Source: Blautia sp.
GTDB taxonomy: Bacteria > Bacillota > Clostridia > Lachnospirales > Lachnospiraceae
Reading direction: 5' to 3'
Assembly: GCA_029257775.1 (NCBI GenBank)
Contig: JARIAQ010000032.1
Span: forward strand, 87,448 to 151,447
Length of the DNA stretch: 64,000 bases
Under the pieces are notes generated by a model, which saw nothing but the letters and a program-made list of their open reading frames with translations, had not been told where the DNA came from and searched no databases. Numbering within the stretch: position 1 is the stretch's first letter; each line of letters begins with the position of its first letter. The position numbers and the translations under genes were made by a program. Shown piece by piece: positions 55,065 to 63,603 of this stretch.

Positions 55065-56297
55065 TTATTCAAAGCATTTTATGAGCAGACTAGCGTTATG
55101 ACCACCAAACCCTAGAGAATTACTCAATGCATATTCTATTCTTTTTTCTATTGCGTGTTCTGTGATATAATTTAGATCACATTCCTCGTCTGGTACTTGA
55201 TATCCTAATGTTCTATGAAGGTATCCTTCTTCCATTTCTTTTACACAAGTAATAAATTCTACTGCCCCTGCTGCCCCTAGAAGATGTCCTATCATAGATT
55301 TCGTAGAATTAATTTTTAAGTGTTTTGCATGATTTTTGAACAAATTTTTAATTGCTCTTGTTTCAAATAAATCATTATGATGGGTGCTTGTTCCATGGGC
55401 ATTAATATATTCAATTTCTTCTAATTTGACACCACTTTCTTTTATTGCATTTTCCATGCATCTGGCTGCTCCTTGTCCATCTTCTGCTGGAGACGTAATA
55501 TGATACGCATCACTGGTTGCACCATATCCTACAATTTCTGCTAAAATCTTTGCTCCTCTTTTCTTTGCATGCTCTAATTCCTCTAGCACAACAATACCTG
55601 CTCCTTCTCCCATAACAAAGCCATCTCTTTCCTTATCAAATGGAATAGAACATCTTTTTGGATCTTTGGAAGTAGATAGCGCCGTAAGAGCAGTAAATCC
55701 TGCAATTCCCACCGGGGTAATACTGGCTTCTGCTCCACCTGCCATCATCACATCAGCATCTCCTACCTGAATACTTCGATATGCTTCTCCAATACAATGG
55801 GTTCCAGATGCACAGGCTGTTACCACATTAAGACTCTTTCCTTTTAGTCCAAACTGAATAGAAACATTACCGGCTGCCATATTGGAAATCATTAAAGGAA
55901 CCATCAAAGGATTAACTCTTCCTGGACCTTTTTCTAAAAGTTTTTTATGTTCTCTTTCAATAGTCTGAAGGCTTCCTATCCCTGAACCAATAGAACACCC
56001 CACACGATAAGGATCTTCTTCCTCCATACAAAGACCTGACTGTTCCATTGCCTCTTTTGCTGCCGCAACTGCATATTGACAAAACAATTCCATCCTTTTA
56101 GCAGCTTTAAAATCCATGTAATCCTTTCCTTGAAATCCTTTTATTTCTGCTGCTAAATGTACCTTATATTCTGTAGTATCAAATTTTGTAATCTCTCCAA
56201 ATGCAGTTTTTTCTTCCTTTAAACTTTTCCAAAATTCTTCCACGTTCAGTCCTAGAGGTGTTATTGCCCCCATTCCTGTCACCACTACTCGTCTCAT
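55065..56297 (-). CDS. fabF: 3-oxoacyl-ACP synthase II (FabF)
   Basis: Elongating condensing enzyme. 410 residues. MRRVVVTGMGAITPLG at the start; the catalytic Cys is in NVVTACASGTHCIGEA, and the two His are in YINAHGTSTHHND and KSMIGHLLGAAGAVE. GFGGHNASLLIK closes it. It uses malonyl-ACP; FabH for initiation is not in the window. AGGAGG lies before the Met at 56297; an upstream frame of 12 codons overlaps fabG and is not used. Secure. Confidence 0.97.
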   Translation of the reverse strand: MRRVVVTGMGAITPLGLNVEEFWKSLKEEKTAFGEITKFDTTEYKVHLAAEIKGFQGKDYMDFKAAKRMELFCQYAVAAAKEAMEQSGLCMEEEDPYRVGCSIGSGIGSLQTIEREHKKLLEKGPGRVNPLMVPLMISNMAAGNVSIQFGLKGKSLNVVTACASGTHCIGEAYRSIQVGDADVMMAGGAEASITPVGIAGFTALTALSTSKDPKRCSIPFDKERDGFVMGEGAGIVVLEELEHAKKRGAKILAEIVGYGATSDAYHITSPAEDGQGAARCMENAIKESGVKLEEIEYINAHGTSTHHNDLFETRAIKNLFKNHAKHLKINSTKSMIGHLLGAAGAVEFITCVKEMEEGYLHRTLGYQVPDEECDLNYITEHAIEKRIEYALSNSLGFGGHNASLLIKCFE

Positions 56298-56305
56298 ATT
56301 TCCTC

Positions 56306-57046
56306 CTATATGCTCATACCACCATCTACACAAAGTACCTGACCAGTAATATAATTTCCCTTTTCTGAAACCAAAAATGCCACAAGTTCCGCCACATCGT
56401 CTACCTTTCCAAATCTACCCAAGGGAATCTGTGTGCAGACACGTTCTTTCACACTATCTGGAAGCACTTCTGTCATCTCAGTCTGGATAAATCCCGGAGC
56501 CACAGCATTTACTGTAATTCCTCTGCTTGCTAGTTCTCTTGCCATAGTTTTTGTAAGCCCAATTACTCCTGCCTTACTGGCCGCATAATTTGCCTGTCCT
56601 ACATTTCCCATAACACCGGAAACAGAAGAAATATTAATAATTTTTCCGCTTTTTTGTTTTAACATCTGTCTTGCACTATGACGAATTGTATTAAAAGTTC
56701 CTTTTAAGTTAGTATTTAAAACAGTATCAAAATCTTCTTCTTTCATTTTCATAATTAAACTATCTTTTGTAATACCTGCATTATTTACTAAAATATCCAT
56801 ATGTCCATATTTTTTTATCACTGTATCTATCATTTCTTGACAATCCTTAAAACAGCTCACATTACAGCCATAAGCTTCTGCTTTACCTCCAGCATTCTCA
56901 ATTTCTGTAACTACTTCCTCTGCTCTTTCTTTAGAACCATTATAATTAACAATAACCATTGCACCTTTCCTTGCCAAAGTCAAAGCAATCTCTCTCCCAA
57001 TACCTTTACTTGCTCCTGTTACCAACGCAACTTTATTTTTCAACAT
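56306..57046 (-). CDS. fabG: 3-oxoacyl-ACP reductase FabG
   Basis: 246-residue short-chain dehydrogenase. NADPH motif LVTGASKGIGREIA (about 7-20), NNAGITKDSLIMKM, catalytic NISSVSGVMGNVGQANYAASKAG (Ser, Tyr, Lys at about 137-158) and VDGGMSI at the end. AGAGGG precedes the ATG. It overlaps fabD by 14 bases and is 8 bases before fabF. Secure. Confidence 0.97.
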   Translation of the reverse strand: MLKNKVALVTGASKGIGREIALTLARKGAMVIVNYNGSKERAEEVVTEIENAGGKAEAYGCNVSCFKDCQEMIDTVIKKYGHMDILVNNAGITKDSLIMKMKEEDFDTVLNTNLKGTFNTIRHSARQMLKQKSGKIINISSVSGVMGNVGQANYAASKAGVIGLTKTMARELASRGITVNAVAPGFIQTEMTEVLPDSVKERVCTQIPLGRFGKVDDVAELVAFLVSEKGNYITGQVLCVDGGMSI

Positions 57047-57980
57047 TACCGTTCCCTCTTTCTCTTAGTTGTTCACTTACCACTTGAAAATCTTCTACGG
57101 TCTGAATATTCATCATCGTCACATTTCGGTTAATCTTTTTCACAAATCCACTTAAAGTTCTCCCTGGTCCGATTTCTACAAAGGTATCCACTCCATTTTC
57201 TATCATTGTTTCCACACACTGCTGCCATCTTACCGGGGAAGATACCTGTTCTACCAAAAGGGATTTTATCTGTACTTTTTCTGTCACCATTTGTGCCGTA
57301 ACATTAGAAACGTATGGAATTTTTATATCTTGTAAAGAAATTTTTTCTAGTACTTCAAAAAGTTTCTCCCCAGCTTCTTTCAACATTTCACAATGAAATG
57401 GCCCAGACACCTGTAATGGTAAAATTCTCTTTGCTCCACCTTCTTTTAATCTCTTGGCCCCTTTTTCCACAGCTTCTTTTTCACCAGTAATGACAATCTG
57501 TCCCGGACAGTTATAATTTGCTACACTTACCATTCCCTGAGTTTCTTTGCAAATTTTTTCAACCAGCTTTGCTTCCATTCCTAAAACTGCAGCCATAGCA
57601 CCACCTTGTGGAACCGCCTCCTGCATATAAATACCTCGTTTTCTCACTGTATAAAATACATCTTCTAAAGACATTGCCCCTGATGCCAATACTGCTCCAT
57701 ACTCACCAAGACTTAAACCTGCTGTTATATCAGGATAAATTCCTTGCTCCTCCAACGCTTTTAAAATAGCAGCTTCTACTGCTATCATGGCAATCTGTGT
57801 ATATTCTGTAATAGAAATTTTTTCATTTTCTTCAAAACAAATTCTTTCTAAATTCAATTCGGAAATTTTTCCTGCTTTCTCTATTATTTTCCTGCAAACA
57901 GGGATTTTTTCATAAAAATCTTTTCCCATGCCTACATATTGTGCTCCTTGTCCCGGAAAGATAAATGCCAGTTTTCCCAT
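57033..57980 (-). CDS. fabD: Malonyl-CoA:ACP transacylase FabD
   Basis: 315 residues. FIFPGQGAQYVGMG at the start; the nucleophile Ser is in AGLSLGEYGA (usual GHSLGE, here GLSLGE). The catalytic His is in VSGPFHCEML, and VEIGPGRTLSGFVKK follows. It loads malonate onto AcpP. AAGGAG precedes the ATG. First gene of the main fab/acc transcription unit after a terminator behind acpP. Secure. Confidence 0.96.
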   Translation of the reverse strand: MGKLAFIFPGQGAQYVGMGKDFYEKIPVCRKIIEKAGKISELNLERICFEENEKISITEYTQIAMIAVEAAILKALEEQGIYPDITAGLSLGEYGAVLASGAMSLEDVFYTVRKRGIYMQEAVPQGGAMAAVLGMEAKLVEKICKETQGMVSVANYNCPGQIVITGEKEAVEKGAKRLKEGGAKRILPLQVSGPFHCEMLKEAGEKLFEVLEKISLQDIKIPYVSNVTAQMVTEKVQIKSLLVEQVSSPVRWQQCVETMIENGVDTFVEIGPGRTLSGFVKKINRNVTMMNIQTVEDFQVVSEQLRERGNGNVEK

Positions 57981-58007
57981 GGATTATCTCCTTTGTATTT
58001 AAAATAT

Positions 58008-58020
58008 TTTGTATATCAAA
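58008..58020 (-). promoter_or_regulatory. FabT-like palindrome upstream of fabD
   Basis: TTTGATATACAAA on the minus strand (arms TTTG and CAAA), 28 bases before the fabD ATG. It resembles the FabT operator TTTGA-N3-TCAAA and the site upstream of acpP. Confidence 0.5.
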
Positions 58021-58029
58021 CTATTTACC

Positions 58030-58080
58030 TAAAAAAATGAGAGTATTGCATTCCATGCAGATCATGAACAACACTCTCAT
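58030..58080 (-). terminator. Terminator or attenuator between acpP and fabD
   Basis: A 12-pair stem (ATGAGAGTGTTG against CAATACTCTCAT) with a loop of about 20 bases is followed by TTTTTTT on the minus strand, seven bases beyond the acpP stop. It lets acpP be made in excess of the rest of the cluster. Confidence 0.85.
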
Positions 58081-58087
58081 GCCTATT

Positions 58088-58321
58088 TTATTCTTCTACG
58101 CCTTTTGTCTTTAAATAATCAATAACAGCACCTACTGTCGTTAATTCCTGTAACTCTTCAGAAGGAATATCTACAGAATATTCATCTTCCAAAGCCATAA
58201 CCAATTCAAATAAATCCAGAGAATCTGCCCCTAAATCTTCCTTAAAAGAAGTTTCAAGCTGAATGCTTTCTGCCTCACAATTTAACTGTTCTGCAATAAT
58301 CTCTCTCATTTTTTCTAACAT
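58088..58321 (-). CDS. acpP: Acyl carrier protein
   Basis: 77-residue acidic four-helix protein. The phosphopantetheine Ser is in DLGADSLDLFELVMALED. It carries the growing acyl chain. AAGGAG lies upstream of the ATG. It has its own promoter with a FabT-like palindrome and its own terminator, so it can be expressed alone or by read-through into fabD. Secure. Confidence 0.97.
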   Translation of the reverse strand: MLEKMREIIAEQLNCEAESIQLETSFKEDLGADSLDLFELVMALEDEYSVDIPSEELQELTTVGAVIDYLKTKGVEE

Positions 58322-58384
58322 AACCTTTATTCTCCTTTAAAAAAACTTATAGAATTCCCCCATACTGGAATTTCTTTTTAATAT

Positions 58385-58397
58385 TTTGATGTTCAAA
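58385..58397 (-). promoter_or_regulatory. FabT-like operator at the acpP transcription start
   Basis: TTTGA-ACA-TCAAA on the minus strand, a perfect inverted repeat that abuts the -10 and covers the predicted start. It matches the FabT (MarR-family) core TTTGA-N3-TCAAA known from Lactobacillales. Confidence 0.65.
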
Positions 58398-58425
58398 GTA
58401 TATATTTTTTCCCTATATTTGTCAA
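58397..58425 (-). promoter_or_regulatory. Promoter of acpP
   Basis: TTGACA (58425-58420), 17 bases, TATACT (58402-58397) on the minus strand; 4 bases after the ftsW stop codon. Confidence 0.85.
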
Positions 58426-58428
58426 CCC

Positions 58429-59610
58429 TTATTTATCAAATTTTATTTGTCCTGACACACTCAAAGCAATTCCCACCTCTGCCATCAGGAACACAATTGA
58501 TGTTCCTCCATAACTAACAAAAGGAAGGGTAATACCTGTTGTGGGTATCCAGTTCAACACAACACAGATATTCAAAATTACTTGTAGGGCAATATGAATT
58601 AAAATACCGCTTACCATTAAAGATCCATAAAAATCTGGTGCATTCTGTGCAATAAAAAATAACCGGTATAACATATAACCAAATAAAAGTAAAACTACCA
58701 TGCCTCCAAACACACCTAACTCTTCACAAACAATTGAAAAAATCATATCGTTTTGGGCTTCTGGTACAGGACCTAATTTCTGTACACTATTTCCCAACCC
58801 TTTTCCAAAAAAGCCACCACTTCCAATGGCGTAAAGCGCTTGCATAATTTGATATCCACCTTCAGAAGAATATTTCTCAGGATTTAACCATACAAAGACT
58901 CTGGCAAGACGGAAACTTTCTACATTGTCCATATCCAATGTCATTTCCCCCAATGTAATCTGGAGGATAATCCGTCCTACAATCACTGCAATCATCAAAA
59001 TAACTCCCCACATTAAAAACAAACGCTTATTAGGATGAGCAATAAAAATCATAAGGATTGTAATACCAGCAATAATCATGGCTGTACTTAAATTTTCTGT
59101 AAGATAAAAAGCTGCTACTGCCAGACCCAATCCATAAGCTATTAACTTTAAAAATCCTTGTCGTGTAGCAATCTTGCGCCCCATCTTCATGATCAAACAT
59201 GGAATAAAGGTAATTGCTGCAATTTTTGCTACCTCCGCCGGCTGAAACTGTAATGCCTGTATTCCAAAACGCAGCCATCTTCTAGCACCATTTACCTCTA
59301 CACCTAAGGGTGTAAATTTTACCATTGCCATTAAAACAATGGATATCCAATAAATTGCTTTACTCGTATAATAAAACAAGTGATAATCACACTTTGATAA
59401 AATCAAAGCTCCTACGATACTTCCAATACTGATAACGGTCTGCTTTGTAAAAAAGTTCATATCATTTCCAAATTTTACTTGTGCAGTATAAGCACTAGTA
59501 CTATACAACATAACTAGTCCGAAGCAAATTAGCAGAATTACCACTGCAACTAGATTAAAATCATAATATCCAGACTTTGCGGAATATCTCCTTTTTCTTT
59601 TCTCTGCCAT
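58429..59610 (-). CDS. ftsW: FtsW/RodA/SpoVE-family peptidoglycan glycosyltransferase
   Basis: 393 residues, about ten membrane helices. Family marks are GLVMLYSTSAY, GVEVNGARRWLRFGIQALQFQPAEVAKIA (about 103-131), TENLSTAMIIAGI, GGYQIMQALYAIGSGGFFGKGLGNSVQKLGPVPEAQNDMIFSIV and TTGITLPFVSYGGTS. It polymerises lipid II with a partner class B PBP. FtsW is preferred over RodA by the QKLGPVPEAQNDMIF region, but the sporulation paralogue SpoVE is equally possible. GGAGG precedes the ATG. It is 13 bases after the GDPD gene. Confidence 0.88.
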   Translation of the reverse strand: MAEKRKRRYSAKSGYYDFNLVAVVILLICFGLVMLYSTSAYTAQVKFGNDMNFFTKQTVISIGSIVGALILSKCDYHLFYYTSKAIYWISIVLMAMVKFTPLGVEVNGARRWLRFGIQALQFQPAEVAKIAAITFIPCLIMKMGRKIATRQGFLKLIAYGLGLAVAAFYLTENLSTAMIIAGITILMIFIAHPNKRLFLMWGVILMIAVIVGRIILQITLGEMTLDMDNVESFRLARVFVWLNPEKYSSEGGYQIMQALYAIGSGGFFGKGLGNSVQKLGPVPEAQNDMIFSIVCEELGVFGGMVVLLLFGYMLYRLFFIAQNAPDFYGSLMVSGILIHIALQVILNICVVLNWIPTTGITLPFVSYGGTSIVFLMAEVGIALSVSGQIKFDK

Positions 59611-59623
59611 TTATTTCCTCCCA

Positions 59624-61444
59624 TTAAAAGCGAAAAGCATACTTAAGCAATTCCATGTATCCGGTACTGCTACCACTTTCCTGGTTCTGCACTTTGCGTA
59701 CCATAATAGGATCATCCGTAATAATATTGTCCGCTCCTACATCTAGCATACGTTTTGCATCACCTTTATAATTTACTGTCCACACATGCACTTCTTTACC
59801 AAGGGCATGAGCCTGTGTAATAAATTGTTCATCTACATACGTGTGTTTTACACTAAAAAAATCAGCTGCTTCTATTCCCTGCACACCACCATACGTCATA
59901 GTCATAATGTAACCTGTTCGAATTTCAGGAGCTATTTTTTTAATTTGTTTCAGAAATTGATAATTCATGGATGTCACTACACAGTGTTCCTCAAAATGAT
60001 TCTCCTTAATAGCACGAACCACCTTATTTACAATTCCCTTATTTTTACCATTATACTTAATCTCTATATTTAAGTCCAGCTTTCCTTTACAAAATTTCAA
60101 AACATCTGTAAATTCTGGTATTTTCTCTCCTCGAAACTTTTTATGAAAACTAGCTCCTGCATCTAGCTTTTCCACTTCTTTTAAAGTCATATCCCATACA
60201 TTTTTCTTCACTCCAGCAGTTCGTTTAAAAGAGTCATCATGCAAAAGAATAAGTTCTCCATCCTTCGTCTCTTGTATATCAATTTCTGCATAATCTGCAC
60301 CACTATCTATTGTATATTGCAAAGCACTAAGTGTATTTTCTGGCGCTTTCCATGCACCTCCTCTGTGAGCCGTAATTTCTGTGTCTGTTGCTAAATGACT
60401 CAAAGTATTATCATGATTTATTACCAAATACCCAAAATAAATTCCTTCTATCAAAATTACAGCCATCGTAAAAATTCGTGCTATTTTTCGTCTTCCCAAT
60501 TTAGAATACCAAGAAAACTGCTCCAGCTTTTTAGAAAAAATAGTCTTCTCCCTAGGCTGTGCATGAAATTTTGCATATATCACATAAACAAAGGCTATGC
60601 TTCCGATTAACTGTACTCCTCCAGCGTAAATTCCAAGAGCCATATTTACATATTCGCTATAAGCAAAAATACTACTGATTTTCATTGATTCCGGCTTTAA
60701 AAAAAATACCCCTGCTGTAAGAATTACCATGACAAATCCATAAGTTACTGCAATTAAACATAACATACAAAAATGCAACAAAAAAAATCCTGCCAAGATC
60801 TTTTTCCATCGTTTTTTTAATAATCGAATCCCACTTAAAAATCCTTGCCAGCTTTTTTCTTTTTTTAAAATACAATAAGGCAATGCAAACACAAATAGAA
60901 AAGATACAACAAGTACTCCCCCTAGAAATCCATATAGTAATATAGGTGATTTAATCTCTTTATAAATCTGTCTCGCCGTAAACTCTAAAATTTTAATATA
61001 GGAAATTTCTCTTATCAAAAAATATGCTGCCAAAAAAGGGGCCGAACAGGCGGCACACATAAGCCAACTCACCTTACTGTATCGAAGAAAAGAAAAAGTT
61101 TTCTTGATTCCTAAAATCAAAAAATCTCCTACATACAACTTCTTTTCCTGATTGGAATATACAAATCCATATAATAGTGCTGCCACCTCAATAAAATAAA
61201 AAATCAAAATCACAAACAAAACCAGTGCAAAAAAGACAATGGATAACGGATATTGCAAAAATTCCTTATAATTTTCTGGAGTAAGATAACTAAATCCCTG
61301 CTGTTTTAAAGAAAAATCCACCAAAAAACGTACCAGCTGCATTACAAGAAAAAAGGTTGCAACCCGATATCCCGCTTCAAATAACAACAGATTTCCTATA
61401 TTATATCTAATGACTTTCCATGTTTCATTCAAAATTTTTTTCAT
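59624..61444 (-). CDS. Glycerophosphodiester phosphodiesterase with N-terminal membrane domain
   Basis: 606 residues. The first half (about 1-340) has about eight membrane helices and is the glycerophosphoryl diester phosphodiesterase membrane domain. The C-terminal GDPD barrel starts at TEITAHRGGAWKAPENTL (catalytic His) and has YAEIDIQETKDGELILLHD (metal Glu, Asp, second His), LNIEIKYN and VHVWTVN. It cleaves glycerophosphodiesters from lipids or teichoic acid. The Met at 61444 follows AGG; a GTG nine codons earlier is an alternative. Upstream neighbour of ftsW on the same strand. Family secure; substrate unknown. Confidence 0.9.
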   Translation of the reverse strand: MKKILNETWKVIRYNIGNLLLFEAGYRVATFFLVMQLVRFLVDFSLKQQGFSYLTPENYKEFLQYPLSIVFFALVLFVILIFYFIEVAALLYGFVYSNQEKKLYVGDFLILGIKKTFSFLRYSKVSWLMCAACSAPFLAAYFLIREISYIKILEFTARQIYKEIKSPILLYGFLGGVLVVSFLFVFALPYCILKKEKSWQGFLSGIRLLKKRWKKILAGFFLLHFCMLCLIAVTYGFVMVILTAGVFFLKPESMKISSIFAYSEYVNMALGIYAGGVQLIGSIAFVYVIYAKFHAQPREKTIFSKKLEQFSWYSKLGRRKIARIFTMAVILIEGIYFGYLVINHDNTLSHLATDTEITAHRGGAWKAPENTLSALQYTIDSGADYAEIDIQETKDGELILLHDDSFKRTAGVKKNVWDMTLKEVEKLDAGASFHKKFRGEKIPEFTDVLKFCKGKLDLNIEIKYNGKNKGIVNKVVRAIKENHFEEHCVVTSMNYQFLKQIKKIAPEIRTGYIMTMTYGGVQGIEAADFFSVKHTYVDEQFITQAHALGKEVHVWTVNYKGDAKRMLDVGADNIITDDPIMVRKVQNQESGSSTGYMELLKYAFRF

Positions 61445-61540
61445 GTACCTAACCGCCCGTTTCTCATTCACTTATTTCAGTATGCTAGTGCTTATTCTAT
61501 CAAAAAGTTTATACCTTATGCAAGTCAAAGAAAATATCTA

Positions 61541-61569
61541 TGGATATTTCAAAGTTCTTTTGGTAGAAT
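61541..61569 (+). promoter_or_regulatory. Promoter candidate of the YitT gene
   Basis: TGGATA (61541-61546), 17 bases, TAGAAT (61564-61569) with TGG before it (extended -10), 30 bases before the ATG. Confidence 0.45.
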
Positions 61570-61598
61570 AAAGTATAAAAATACAGGAGTCTAAAAAC

Positions 61599-62447
61599 AT
61601 GAAATCAAAAAATACTATAAAAGATTTTTCTATTATCACTTTGGGAATGTTTATCGTATCCGTTGCTGTATATTTTTTTCTAATACCCAGCAAAATTGTA
61701 GTGGGAAGTATATCCGGCTTGTCCATGGTTTTATCCCAACTTTCCAATATCCCCATTTCCCTAATTACCTTTATCTTAAACACCATACTACTGATAATCG
61801 GTTTTCTTTTTATCGGAAAAGATTTCGGTGCAAAAACGGTCTATACCTCCATGCTACTGCCTGTTTTTCTCTGGATTTTTGAAATACTGTTTCCCATTTC
61901 AAATTCCCTTACCCAAAATCAAGTGTTTGATTTGGCTGCCTACATTCTAATTGTGGGACTTGGACAGGCTTTGTTATTTCATGTCAATGCATCTTCTGGA
62001 GGTCTTGATATTATAGCAAAAATCATGAATAAATTTATGCACATAGAACTGGGAAAAGCAGTTACTTTAGCAGGACTTTTTACTGCTATGACATCTATTT
62101 TTGTATATGATGTTTCTACTCTAATCATCAGTATTTTGGGAACTTATGGCAATGGTCTTGCAGTAGATTACTTTATCGATGGTTTTAATAAACGAAAACG
62201 TGTGTGTATTATATGTGATGATTATAAAGATATTCAAAACTATATTTTAAACGATTTAAAACGTGGCGTAACCCTTTATACTGCTCAAGGAGCCTATGAT
62301 GAAAAACACCGAACAGAACTAGTTACTATTCTTACAAAACAGGAATACTCCCTGCTTTTAAATTACCTTCATACTTCCCAAAAACAGGTTTTTGTAACCG
62401 TTTCTACTGTAAATGAAGTCATTGGTGAATGGAATAAAGATAAATAG
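61599..62447 (+). CDS. YitT-family membrane protein (DUF161 + DUF2179)
   Basis: 282 residues: five or six membrane helices (about 10-175), with PSKIVVGSISGLSMVLSQL, VGLGQALLFHVNASSGGLDIIAKI and GNGLAVDYFIDGFNKRK. A C-terminal cytoplasmic DUF2179 domain (KRGVTLYTAQGAYDEKHRTELVTILTKQEYSLL, about 215-250) follows. Widespread in Firmicutes; transported substrate unknown. AGGAG lies 9 bases before the ATG. It converges on the DUF6512 gene, with only 11 bases between the stops and no terminator seen. Family secure. Confidence 0.9.
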   Translation: MKSKNTIKDFSIITLGMFIVSVAVYFFLIPSKIVVGSISGLSMVLSQLSNIPISLITFILNTILLIIGFLFIGKDFGAKTVYTSMLLPVFLWIFEILFPISNSLTQNQVFDLAAYILIVGLGQALLFHVNASSGGLDIIAKIMNKFMHIELGKAVTLAGLFTAMTSIFVYDVSTLIISILGTYGNGLAVDYFIDGFNKRKRVCIICDDYKDIQNYILNDLKRGVTLYTAQGAYDEKHRTELVTILTKQEYSLLLNYLHTSQKQVFVTVSTVNEVIGEWNKDK

Positions 62448-62458
62448 ATACAGTTTTA

Positions 62459-62911
62459 TTACACCCAAAAGCTAATTCCCATAATAGCTAGTAAAATCCA
62501 ACCGATTTTTCCAGTTATTTGACAAGACAAGGTAAATTTATAAATGAAAAAAAACGTAATAAATACGCTTAGAATAAAAATAAAAATATCCACAACTAGC
62601 AAATGTGTACCTATAATTGCTGTATAACAATAAAAAAACGCTGGTATAGACAATGAACCGATTATAATACCTACCGGTACAGAAGATGCTATACAAGGAT
62701 ATATTTTCTTCCATTTATTTATAAGAAAAAAACAATAGAAAAGTGTCGGGAAAAACAATAGCTTCACATGTTCCCATACAGACTCATCTACTGGAAAAAA
62801 GATGGCTGCTATGGGGTTTTTCCCAGACCATTCATAAACAAAATGTGCTAATGTACCTGTTATCACAGAAAATATAATTCCTATCCCAATATCTTTTTTC
62901 AACGCTTTCAT
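62459..62911 (-). CDS. DUF6512-like small membrane protein
   Basis: 150 residues with about five membrane helices. GTLAHFVYEWSGKNPIAAIFFPVDESVWEHVKLLFFP (about 20-56) is the family mark. AGAGG precedes the ATG. It stops at GISFWV; in proteins of this type that I recall, the last helix is followed by a short Pro-rich tail, so the C-terminus may be cut short. Function unknown. It converges with the YitT gene. Confidence 0.7.
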   Translation of the reverse strand: MKALKKDIGIGIIFSVITGTLAHFVYEWSGKNPIAAIFFPVDESVWEHVKLLFFPTLFYCFFLINKWKKIYPCIASSVPVGIIIGSLSIPAFFYCYTAIIGTHLLVVDIFIFILSVFITFFFIYKFTLSCQITGKIGWILLAIMGISFWV

Positions 62912-62969
62912 AGAAAACCTCTTTTTTCCTTTTATTATATGAAATCTTATCCACTATATACCTTCTAAA

Positions 62970-63034
62970 TTTTTTAAAATTAAATACAGTCCCAATATTC
63001 CGCTTACTATATTTTCACGAAAAATTGAGACTGT
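62970..63034 (-). terminator. Terminator of the cotJC remnant
   Basis: ACAGTCTCAAT pairs with ATTGGGACTGT on the minus strand (11 pairs, one T-G), followed by ATTTAATTTT. On the plus strand the same position is a C-A mismatch, so it acts for the minus strand. Confidence 0.65.
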
Positions 63035-63050
63035 ATCTGAACTTTAAATA

Positions 63051-63509
63051 TTATCTATTGCAATTATCTTTGCAACTGGCCTTACACGGCATATCAAAAC
63101 TAGGATTAAATGCATAAAAGTTTTTAGAATCCAATTCTTCCTGTACTGTTCTTAAAACTTCACCAAATCGCTGAAAATGGACAATTTCTCTTGCTCGTAA
63201 AAACTTAATGGGCTCAATAATATCTGGATCATCAATAAGACGTAAGATATTATCATATGTTACCCTTGCTTTCTGTTCTGCTGCCATATCCTCAAATAAA
63301 TCGGTTATTGGATCTCCTTTGGACTGAAATTCGCAAGCATTAAAAGGAATCCCTCCCGCAGCCTGTGGCCAGATACCTACTGTATGATCCACATAATAAT
63401 TGGCAAAACCCGATTTTTCTATTTCTTCCATAGACAAATTGCGTGTTAACTGATGAACGATTGTAGATACCATTTCTAAGTGCCCAAGTTCGTTCGCACA
63501 TTGATGTTG
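63051..63509 (-). pseudogene. cotJC: cotJC (manganese-catalase-like spore coat protein), 5' half missing
   Basis: The readable part matches the C-terminal two-thirds of CotJC: ELGHLEMVSTIVHQLTRNLS, NYYVDHTVGIWPQAAGG, LFEDMAAEQKARVTYDNILRLIDDPDIIEPIKFLRAREIVHFQRFGE (read from about 63170 to 63310), ending in a Cys-rich tail (MPCKASCKDNCNR). Homology reaches back only to about 63500; then a stop codon (63510-63512) and unrelated sequence. The first about 50 to 60 residues and the first metal ligands are absent. The Met at 63473 has no ribosome site. The 3' terminator is kept. No frameshift restores the start. The remnant is most likely non-functional, though very little decay is seen in what remains, so the loss looks recent. 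Confidence 0.75.
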
Positions 63510-63524
63510 TCAACAGATGATGCA

Positions 63525-63574
63525 ATATATTAAAAAAAGAAATCGGCAATATGTAAAATGTCGATTTCTTTTTT
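63525..63574 (-). terminator. Terminator of the cell-wall-binding-repeat gene
   Basis: A stem of about 16 pairs (63533-63548 with 63559-63574, one mismatch on this strand) is followed by TTTTTTTAAT on the minus strand. It lies between the repeat-protein stop and the broken end of cotJC. Confidence 0.8.
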
Positions 63575-63603
63575 ATTTTCATATATTTTTTTATTTTAGG
63601 ATT

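Noticed and set aside
63500..63603. Insertion sequence at the cotJC break
   Set aside because: No transposase, terminal inverted repeats or target duplication can be seen in the window; only the junction itself is supported.
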